From positions 1-13,036 of the forward strand of contig JAUVKB010000040.1 of assembly GCA_030596405.1 (NCBI GenBank): a stretch of DNA of 13,036 nt. Direction: 5' to 3'. The stretch is from Deltaproteobacteria bacterium. Its GTDB lineage: Bacteria > Desulfobacterota > Desulfobacteria > Desulfobacterales > JAUVKB01. The translations under genes and the position numbers were made by a program. The notes beneath the pieces were generated by a model. That model saw nothing but the letters and a program-made list of their open reading frames with translations, had not been told where the DNA came from and made no database searches. This document shows, piece after piece, positions 1-5,746 of this stretch (the stretch's first letter is position 1; each line of letters opens with the position of its first letter).

Positions 1-28
1 ACTTTCTCATTTGGACTTTCTCATTTGG
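1..28. repeat. 14-bp perfect tandem duplication at the end of prmC
   Basis: The unit ACTTTCTCATTTGG occurs twice with no spacer. Read on the minus strand, it supplies the last codons of prmC. Because 14 is not a multiple of 3, the second copy is read in another frame and provides the prmC stop codon. Each copy contains ATGAGAAAG on the minus strand, so the second copy could also hold an ATGA-type start for the next gene, which lies outside the window. Confidence 0.9.
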
Positions 29-906
29 ACAACGCGATAATAACCGCTGTAATCTTTTGTAAAAAGAATCTCATCATAATGCCTGCATTGATCTATAATT
101 TTTTGAACCCCGTCTTTCTGAGCGCTTCCTATTTCCAGTAGCAGCCTGCCCTCCTCTTTTAAGTAAGAGTGTGCGCTGTTAATGATCTGTTTAATATGAA
201 AAAGACCGTCTTTTCCGCCGTCGAGCGCTATCAAAGGCTCATATTTATAAATTTCAGGCTGAAGCCGTTTTATATCCTCTGTCAAAATATAAGGCGGATT
301 TGAGATAATCATATCGAACGGGAAAAGAATATCGTTAAATGGACGAAACCACTTGCCTGCAACAAAAACAACAGCTTTGTCAAGCTTGTGGGCCGCTGCA
401 TTTTTTCGTGCCAATTCAAGGGCTTTTATTGAACGGTCGGATGAAAAGAAAAAATCATTGGGGCGCATCGAAGCAAGAGCTAAAGTTACAGCCCCGGACC
501 CTGTTCCCAATTCCAGTATATGATTCGGCACGGAAGTCGATTTTTCCGACAGTAAAGAAAGGGCAGCCTCTACTAGACACTCGGTTTCAGGCCGTGGGAT
601 TAAAACATCCATTGTAACCTTAAGGGGCATGGACCAGAATTCTTTTTTGCCTGTAATGTAAGCAACCGGCTCCCTGTTAATCCGTCTTTTTATTAACGTT
701 TTGAATTTTTTCAGCTCATGATTGCTAAGTGGTTGGTCATACTTTAAATAAAGATCTATTCTTTCTATATTCAAGGTATTTGCAAGGAGTATTTCGGCTG
801 AAAGTTTTGAATTTTCTATCTGGTTGGTTTTAAAATAAGAGGTGGTCCAGTTCAGGGTTTTAAGAATGGTCCATTGAGATTTCCCGGTTATTGACTGTTT
901 CTGCAT
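7..906 (-). CDS. prmC: Peptide chain release factor N5-glutamine methyltransferase PrmC
   Basis: PrmC methylates the glutamine of the GGQ motif of release factors RF1 and RF2, using S-adenosylmethionine, in the cytoplasm. The N-terminal helical domain is followed by the family segment REPVAYITG and by RPETE near residue 105. The SAM-binding loop GTGSGAV lies near residues 134-140, and the catalytic NPPY motif at about 203-206 binds the substrate glutamine. I chose the ATG at 904-906, giving 299 residues. A further upstream start at 939 would need a TTG codon and would deepen the overlap with prfA. The chosen start still overlaps the 3' end of prfA by 47 bases, so the two are probably translated from one mRNA. 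Enzyme and substrate are therefore neighbours, a common arrangement. The C-terminus is set by a 14-bp tandem duplication. Identification is firm; the exact start is less certain. Confidence 0.95.
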   Translation of the reverse strand: MQKQSITGKSQWTILKTLNWTTSYFKTNQIENSKLSAEILLANTLNIERIDLYLKYDQPLSNHELKKFKTLIKRRINREPVAYITGKKEFWSMPLKVTMDVLIPRPETECLVEAALSLLSEKSTSVPNHILELGTGSGAVTLALASMRPNDFFFSSDRSIKALELARKNAAAHKLDKAVVFVAGKWFRPFNDILFPFDMIISNPPYILTEDIKRLQPEIYKYEPLIALDGGKDGLFHIKQIINSAHSYLKEEGRLLLEIGSAQKDGVQKIIDQCRHYDEILFTKDYSGYYRVVQMRKSK

Positions 907-1960
907 GCTGTAGCGCCTGGGCCTGATAAAATGTTGCAAGCTCGTCTATTATTTCTTTTATATTACCCTGTAAAATACTTTCCAGTTTGTAAACGGTAAG
1001 CCCGATACGGTGATCCGTTACCCTTCCTTGAGGAAAATTATATGTCCTGATTCTTTCGCTTCTGTCTCCGCTTCCTATCTGGTTTTTACGCTCTTTGGAT
1101 CTTTTTTCATTCTGTTCCCTGGTTATATTGTCAAAAAGGCGGGCACGCAAGACTTTCATCGCCTTGTTCTTATTTTTTAACTGGGATTTTTCATCCTGGC
1201 ATGTAACCACCATGCCTGTTGGAAGATGGGTAACGCGCACTGCTGAATCGGTTGTATTGACCGACTGGCCTCCGGGGCCGGTTGATCGATAAACATCAAC
1301 CTTGATTTCAGATGGATCGATATGCACTTCAACATCTTCTGCTTCCGGCAAAACCGCCACAGTAACTGCAGAAGTATGTATCCTCCCCTGTGTTTCAGTT
1401 ACCGGAACCCGCTGAACACGATGGGTGCCGCTTTCGTATTTAAAGCGGCTGTAAGCCCCCTTTCCGTGAACCATGGCAACGACCTCTTTAAAGCCTCCCA
1501 CACCTGTTGCATTCTGGCTTAGAATCTCTACTTTCCAGTTTTTGCTTTCAGCATATTTGCCGTACATCCTGAAAAGGTCGCCGGCAAAAAGACCGGCCTC
1601 TTCCCCGCCTGTGCCGGCCCGAATTTCAATTATGACATTTTTTTCATCGTTCGGATCCCTAGGCATAAGGAGTTTTTTAAGGTTATTTTCCAGTTCGTTC
1701 TTTTTAAGGGTGAGGTTGTCGATATCATCACCGGCCAACTGTTTTATGTCGGGATCATCATCCTTTAAAAGCTCTTTGCTGTCATCTATATTTTTTATAG
1801 TTTGATTGTATGCCCTGAAAACCGTTACAATTTTGTTAAGATCGGCATGTTCACGGCTATATTTTTGATATGCCTCTCTGTTCTGAACGACTTTTGGGTC
1901 GCTCAAGAGCGATTCAACCTCTAAAAAACGATCTTCGACCCCTTTTAGCTTGTTAAACAT
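860..1960 (-). CDS. prfA: Peptide chain release factor 1 (RF1)
   Basis: RF1 recognises UAA and UAG stop codons in the ribosomal A site and triggers release of the finished peptide. The 366-residue length is close to the family norm. The stop-codon recognition tripeptide is PVT at about residues 186-188, inside the RF1-type context RVPVTETQGRIHTSA. The catalytic GGQ is at about 230-232 (STGPGGQSVNTTDSA) and is the target of PrmC, encoded just downstream. The segment GTGGEEAGLFAGDLF near 116-130 is also typical. The C-terminus extends about a dozen residues beyond what I expect from E. coli RF1, and this tail overlaps the prmC start. I see no good Shine-Dalgarno sequence before the ATG at 1958-1960. 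Its leader carries an 18-bp tandem duplication. Confidence 0.97.
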   Translation of the reverse strand: MFNKLKGVEDRFLEVESLLSDPKVVQNREAYQKYSREHADLNKIVTVFRAYNQTIKNIDDSKELLKDDDPDIKQLAGDDIDNLTLKKNELENNLKKLLMPRDPNDEKNVIIEIRAGTGGEEAGLFAGDLFRMYGKYAESKNWKVEILSQNATGVGGFKEVVAMVHGKGAYSRFKYESGTHRVQRVPVTETQGRIHTSAVTVAVLPEAEDVEVHIDPSEIKVDVYRSTGPGGQSVNTTDSAVRVTHLPTGMVVTCQDEKSQLKNKNKAMKVLRARLFDNITREQNEKRSKERKNQIGSGDRSERIRTYNFPQGRVTDHRIGLTVYKLESILQGNIKEIIDELATFYQAQALQHAETVNNREISMDHS

Positions 1961-1990
1961 AATACATGAATTTTATTGCTTAATTTCCCA

Positions 1991-2026
1991 CAATTTTTGA
2001 GTAAGCAACAATTTTTGAGTAAGTAA
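1991..2026. repeat. 18-bp tandem duplication in the prfA leader
   Basis: Two adjacent 18-bp units share the core CAATTTTTGAGTAAG and differ at one position (CAA versus TAA at the end of the unit). They lie in the 161-bp rpmE-prfA gap, about 30 bases upstream of the prfA start codon. A TACAAT-like -10 hexamer reads on the minus strand at 2028-2033 just upstream of the repeat, but its -35 partner is poor. The repeat probably falls in the untranslated leader of prfA. Confidence 0.85.
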
Positions 2027-2121
2027 GATTGTATCGTTTATGGAAAGGCAAAAAATAGAATCAATCGACTTTTTTTGATGGTTTTGAATTTTTTAAAAAC
2101 CGGGAAAATGTTATCGGCCGG

Positions 2122-2331
2122 CTATTTTTTTAGAAAATCCCCGTATTTTTTGCGGAAACGTTCAATTCTGCCTGCAGTATCTACGAGTTTTTGTTTACCG
2201 GTAAAAAAGGGGTGGCACTTTGAACAGATTTCAACTCGAACATCAGGTTTTGTTGAACCGGTCTCTATGACACTTCCACAGGCACATGTTATAGTTGTTT
2301 TGGAATATTCAGGATGAATACCATCTTTCAT
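2122..2331 (-). CDS. rpmE: 50S ribosomal protein L31, zinc-binding type
   Basis: This 69-residue protein is ribosomal protein L31, which sits at the bridge between the ribosomal subunits. It has the zinc-binding (C+) form: Cys16 and Cys18 in TCACG, and Cys36 and Cys39 in CSKCHPFFTGKQ. It begins with MKDGIHPEY and ends with the basic RIERFRKKYGDF segment, both typical of the family. An AGGAG ribosome-binding site lies about 10 bases before the ATG. It follows rho by 30 bases on the same strand, so co-transcription with rho is likely. Zinc-type L31 is often replaced under zinc starvation by a Cys-less paralogue; none is present in this window. Confidence 0.97.
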   Translation of the reverse strand: MKDGIHPEYSKTTITCACGSVIETGSTKPDVRVEICSKCHPFFTGKQKLVDTAGRIERFRKKYGDFLKK

Positions 2332-2361
2332 TCTATTTTAACTCCTGTAAATTTTGATTTA

Positions 2362-3609
2362 TTATGCATTCATTGAGTTTAAAAATTTTTTATTATTAGC
2401 TGTTCCCTGCATTTTTTCAAGCAAAAACTCTAAACTGGCGACAGGGCTTAATGAAAAAAGAAGTTTTCTTAAAATCCAGACGCGGTTTAAGGTGGCAGCA
2501 TCCAAAAGGAGTTCTTCTTTGCGGGTCCCTGATTTTTTAATATCAATAGCAGGAAATATACGTTTGTCGGAAAGTTTCCGATCTAATTGAATCTCCATGT
2601 TACCGGTGCCCTTAAATTCTTCAAAAATAACTTCGTCCATCCGGCTTCCCGTATCTATAAGCGCTGTCGCAATAATCGTAAGGCTTCCGCCTTCTTCAAT
2701 GTTTCTGGCGGCGCCGAAAAAACGTTTCGGTCTCTGAAGGGCATTTGAGTCAACACCTCCTGACAGGAGCTTCCCACTAGGGGGAACAACCGCATTATAA
2801 GCTCTTGCAAGTCGCGTTACACTGTCGAGAAGAATAACCACATCTTTTTTGTGCTCTACAAGCCGCTTTGCTTTTTCAATTACCATCTCGGCAACTTGAA
2901 CATGTCTTTCAGAAGCTTCATCAAATGTGGAGCTTATCACTTCAGCATTTACCGATCGTTGCATATCCGTAACTTCCTCGGGGCGTTCATCTATAAGAAG
3001 CACAAACATTACAACGTCTTTATGATTGATGTCAATGCTGTTGGCAATCGATTGAAGAAGCATTGTTTTTCCCGACCTAGGTGGCGACACAATAAGACCT
3101 CTTTGTCCAAAACCGATCGGAGTCATAAGGTCCATTATCCTGGTGGAAAAATTATCGGACTTGGTTTCAAGTGTTATTTTCTTTTCAGGATAAAGCGGCG
3201 TCAGATTGTCAAAAAGGATTTTCTCTCTGGCAATTTCAGGATCTTCATAATTGACTGCTTCGACCTTTAACAGTGCAAAATACCGTTCCGACTCTTTTGG
3301 CTGACGAATCTGCCCTGATATTGTGTCTCCTGTCCTGAGATTAAAACGGCGTATCTGAGAAGGTGACACGTAGATATCGTTAGGGCCCGGCAAATAATTA
3401 CAATCAGGCGCTCTTAAAAATCCGAATCCATCAGGCAATATTCCCAGCGTTCCTTCACCGAATATCGAACCGTTTTTTTCAATATGGGCCTGAAGCAGGG
3501 CAAAGATAAGCTCCTGTTTCCTCATCCCGGCTGCGCCGTCAATGTTAAAATCTTTGGCCATTAGGGTTAGTTCACTAATCTTCTTGCTTTTAAGTTCAAC
3601 TATGTTCAT
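2362..3609 (-). CDS. rho: Transcription termination factor Rho
   Basis: Rho is a hexameric RNA-dependent ATPase and helicase that ends transcription at Rho-dependent sites. The N-terminal Rho helix-bundle region (MNIVELKSKKISEL, RKQELIFALLQ) is followed by the RNA-binding cold-shock domain (DGFGFLRAP, DIYVSPSQIRRFNLRTGD). The RecA-type ATPase has Walker A SPPRSGKT, Walker B VILLD, a Q-loop around SGKLLSGGVDSNALQRPKRFFG and the C-terminal SGTRKEELL. I place the start at the ATG at 3607-3609 because the protein then begins MNIVELK, like E. coli Rho (MNLTELK). An in-frame ATG nine bases upstream (3616-3618) is also possible, and a weak GGGGT site lies just before it. Length is about 415 residues, normal for the family, with no large insertion. 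It appears to head the rho-rpmE-prfA-prmC cluster. Confidence 0.96.
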   Translation of the reverse strand: MNIVELKSKKISELTLMAKDFNIDGAAGMRKQELIFALLQAHIEKNGSIFGEGTLGILPDGFGFLRAPDCNYLPGPNDIYVSPSQIRRFNLRTGDTISGQIRQPKESERYFALLKVEAVNYEDPEIAREKILFDNLTPLYPEKKITLETKSDNFSTRIMDLMTPIGFGQRGLIVSPPRSGKTMLLQSIANSIDINHKDVVMFVLLIDERPEEVTDMQRSVNAEVISSTFDEASERHVQVAEMVIEKAKRLVEHKKDVVILLDSVTRLARAYNAVVPPSGKLLSGGVDSNALQRPKRFFGAARNIEEGGSLTIIATALIDTGSRMDEVIFEEFKGTGNMEIQLDRKLSDKRIFPAIDIKKSGTRKEELLLDAATLNRVWILRKLLFSLSPVASLEFLLEKMQGTANNKKFLNSMNA

Positions 3610-3680
3610 TAAAACCATTTACCCCGCTAATATAATTTTATTGTCCTGTTTAATCCAGTCCGCTCACAAATATTTTCCAT

Positions 3681-3703
3681 TTCGATAAAAATAATTTACC
3701 GAA
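3681..3703. promoter_or_regulatory. Inverted repeat in the rho leader or upstream region, possible operator
   Basis: Arms TTCGATAAA and TTTACCGAA are complementary at 8 of 9 positions around a 5-base spacer. The site lies 72-94 bases upstream of the rho start codon. It could be an operator or a hairpin in the rho leader. No regulator is recognised. Confidence 0.25.
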
Positions 3704-4155
3704 AACTTAATATTTTTTTCAAATGCTATGTCGAGAATTTAAGAATTTAATAAATTTCTGTCCCTGAAAGGTGATAACCACTTGCGATATCTATTATGAT
3801 TAATTCGCAAAAAAACTTTTAAACCCAATAGAAAACCATAATATAGCTTGTGATTAAAGGCTTGAATCTATGTTGGCTATAGCACTGTTATGGGAAAATT
3901 TGAGTTTTCTGTGGCTACTGCTTGAAGAATATACTAAGATTTTTCCTGTCCCGATTTTCCTGTACTGGCAAGCTTAATGTTTTAAATATACTTATCACTT
4001 ATTATTTGTCAAGCACTTTTCCTTTTTTGGAATAAAATAGCGTCAAAATATTAATTTCCGATTCTTCCCTATAAACTTAGGAGTCTTAAGATACACCTGT
4101 CCTGTGGCACTTTTGGGGCCTCTTTTCAAACAACGGCCGATTTTATTTCTATAAG

Positions 4156-4187
4156 CGATTTAAAATATGATATATTAAAATAAATCG
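4156..4187. promoter_or_regulatory. AT-rich inverted repeat upstream of the nucleotidyltransferase gene
   Basis: Perfect 7-bp arms CGATTTA (4156-4162) and TAAATCG (4181-4187) flank an 18-base AT-only core except for one G. The core itself contains AATAT/ATATT arms. It lies about 65 bases before the proposed start, where an operator or a -10 region could sit. Symmetry in AT-rich DNA arises easily by chance, so support is weak. Confidence 0.2.
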
Positions 4188-4241
4188 TCTAAATAGAGCA
4201 AATATACACAGCAGGCATCCCATTATTTATATAAAAACTTT

Positions 4242-4248
4242 AGGTGAG
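4242..4248 (+). promoter_or_regulatory. Ribosome-binding site that points to an ATT start
   Basis: AGGTGAG is a strong match to the anti-Shine-Dalgarno complement. From the end of AGGTGA it lies 5 bases before ATT at 4253 and 8 bases before ATC at 4256. A TAA stop in the same frame occupies 4250-4252, so translation in this frame cannot begin further upstream. Confidence 0.6.
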
Positions 4249-4252
4249 TTAA

Positions 4253-5695
4253 ATTATCCCATTTGATTCAAATATTTTTCCCGAAATAGAAGGCGCATAT
4301 ATTGTTGGAGGTGCGATAAGAGATTTTCTGCTCGGCCGGCATCCAACTGATTATGACATTGCCGTTCTCGGAGATCCCAAAGATACTGCAAAAGCTCTTG
4401 CTTTACACGCAGGCGGGCATTTTTTTGAACTGGGAAAACAGAAACAGACAATATTTCGTGTTGTTTCAAATGGGGCTGTTTTTGATATATCACAGATAAA
4501 CGGCACTTCTATCGAAAGCGACCTTCGAAACAGGGATTATACCATTAATGCTATGGCATATTCCCTTTTTTCGGGAAAAATTATTGATTGCCTTGGCAGC
4601 CGGGATGACCTGGCAAACAAAAAAATCCGCATGGTTTCAAAAGAGTCCTTTATAAAAGATCCTCTCAGGTTAATAAGGGCATACAGGATAGGAGCACAAC
4701 TCGGTTTTGAGGTTGAACATCAAACAGTTGCCACGATTAACAATAATATAAAACTTATCCGAAATTCAGCCGTTGAGCGGGTTAAAGCTGAACTTTTTAA
4801 GATGTTTACGGTGCAAAAATCACATCACTATCTGTCGCAAATGGCTTCTGTCGGCCTTCTTTTTGAGATATTCCCTGAACTTGCCGGCTTAAAGGGGTGT
4901 CTTCAAAACAGATATCATCGGTATGATGTTTTTGAGCATACCATGAAAGCATTTTATCATCTTGAAAAACTACTGTATGAGTATTGTAATATAATTTTTA
5001 GTCCAACCGGTTCCGATTTAACTGGTTCCGATTTAACCTGTTCCTATTTAACCTGTTCCTATTTAACCGGCTCTCTTGATAATGAAAGCCGAACGGCTCT
5101 TTTGAAATGTGCAATTTTGTTGCACGATATCGGGAAACCAACGGCACGAACAGTTGATAACAAGGGGAAAGTGCATTTTTATGGGCATGAAAAAAAAGGC
5201 GCTGATATTGCAATGATAACAAGCAAAAGGCTCAAATTTTCAAACCGTGAAAAAAATTACCTCGATTTTATTATTCGCAACCATATGAGACCTCTTTTCC
5301 TTTTTATCGCTAACAGGGAAAAAAAATTAACACGGAATAATTTAACACGTTTTTTCATGAGATGCGGCGACAATATCCCTGATCTAATGTTGCACGCAAT
5401 TGCAGATATCAGGGGGAAAGAAAACAAAAGCGCCGATGAATTCATGGCGTTTGCAGAAAATATTATTCATGATTTTTTTTCTGAATTTAAACAGAAAAAG
5501 TTAAAACCACCGCTTATAACAGGATATGATCTTATTAACGAGTTTGGTCTAATCCCTTCACCTTTATTCAGAACAATCCTTAACCGGGTGGAAGAAGCAA
5601 GGCTGTCCGGCAAAATAAAAACAAAAAAGCAAGCAATAGGATCTGTAAAAAGATTTATAACGGACAACTTAAATGGTCAGGGTAACCGCATTTAA
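4253..5695 (+). CDS. tRNA CCA-adding enzyme / poly(A) polymerase family nucleotidyltransferase with HD domain
   Basis: The protein belongs to the class II nucleotidyltransferases that add CCA or poly(A) to RNA 3' ends. The catalytic domain starts at about residue 16 with YIVGGAIRDFLLG, followed by DYDIAV carrying the metal-binding aspartates. RNRDYTINAMAY near residue 100 matches the family RRDFTINALAY motif, and KDPLRLIRAYR follows. The C-terminal half has an HD-type domain (YDVFEHT, LLHDIGKP, FYGHEKKGA). The frame is open from 4253 but has no ATG, GTG or TTG until 4553, which lies after the catalytic aspartates; a start there would destroy the enzyme. AGGTGAG just upstream favours ATT (4253) or ATC (4256), giving about 480 residues. 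A frameshift error near 4275-4279 is the main alternative. Residues 252-271 are four pentapeptide repeats. CCA versus poly(A) activity cannot be decided by eye. Confidence 0.85.
   Translation: MIPFDSNIFPEIEGAYIVGGAIRDFLLGRHPTDYDIAVLGDPKDTAKALALHAGGHFFELGKQKQTIFRVVSNGAVFDISQINGTSIESDLRNRDYTINAMAYSLFSGKIIDCLGSRDDLANKKIRMVSKESFIKDPLRLIRAYRIGAQLGFEVEHQTVATINNNIKLIRNSAVERVKAELFKMFTVQKSHHYLSQMASVGLLFEIFPELAGLKGCLQNRYHRYDVFEHTMKAFYHLEKLLYEYCNIIFSPTGSDLTGSDLTCSYLTCSYLTGSLDNESRTALLKCAILLHDIGKPTARTVDNKGKVHFYGHEKKGADIAMITSKRLKFSNREKNYLDFIIRNHMRPLFLFIANREKKLTRNNLTRFFMRCGDNIPDLMLHAIADIRGKENKSADEFMAFAENIIHDFFSEFKQKKLKPPLITGYDLINEFGLIPSPLFRTILNRVEEARLSGKIKTKKQAIGSVKRFITDNLNGQGNRI
5005..5070 (+). repeat. 15-bp in-frame minisatellite, four units plus a partial fifth
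   Basis: Units start at 5005, 5020, 5035 and 5050. The first two are close variants of AACCGGTTCCGATTT and the last two are identical copies of AACCTGTTCCTATTT; a partial AACCGG follows. In the coding frame they give TGSDL, TGSDL, TCSYL, TCSYL and then TGS. The repeats lie in a loop between two helices of the HD domain, before LLHDIGKP. Since 15 is a multiple of 3, copy-number change would alter loop length without shifting the frame. Confidence 0.95.
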
Positions 5696-5717
5696 GCTTT
5701 ATAAAGCGGTTACCCTG
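5678..5717. terminator. Large stem-loop at the convergent gene junction, possible bidirectional terminator
   Basis: CAGGGTAACCGC (5678-5689) and GCGGTTACCCTG (5706-5717) form a perfect 12-bp stem with a 16-base loop. The loop contains the TAA stop (5693-5695) of the nucleotidyltransferase gene. The mutase gene ends at 5747 on the other strand. Neither strand has a clear run of T after the stem, so a classical intrinsic terminator is not fully supported; an mRNA 3'-end stabilising hairpin is equally possible. Confidence 0.5.
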
Positions 5718-5746
5718 CTTAAAGTGTCCGGGTCAATTCATTTGTT

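Larger units (their letters stand above)
3619..4252. other. AT-rich divergent intergenic region between rho and the nucleotidyltransferase gene
   Basis: This stretch of about 630 bp holds no convincing gene. It should contain the promoters of both rho (minus) and the nucleotidyltransferase gene (plus), but I cannot place either securely. Visible structures are a near-perfect 9-bp inverted repeat with a 5-base spacer (TTCGATAAA / TTTACCGAA, 3681-3703), a short direct repeat of GATTTTCCTGT (3938-3963), and an AT-rich inverted repeat with arms CGATTTA / TAAATCG (4156-4187). A 35-codon ATG frame lies at 3870-3977 with a weak AAAGG site before it. Its translation is hydrophobic but otherwise unremarkable. 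Confidence 0.6.

Noticed and set aside
2851..3270. 139-residue plus-strand open frame
   Set aside because: It is antisense to the ATPase domain of rho and has no recognisable features.
4006..4038. TTGTCA / TAAAAT promoter pair for the nucleotidyltransferase gene
   Set aside because: The spacing is 21 bases, too long for a standard sigma-70 promoter.
5005..5070. CRISPR-like array
   Set aside because: The repeats are directly adjacent 15-bp units without unique spacers and lie inside a coding frame.
4553..5695. Nucleotidyltransferase gene starting at the first in-frame ATG
   Set aside because: This start would remove GGAIRD and the catalytic aspartates, which are intact and in frame upstream.
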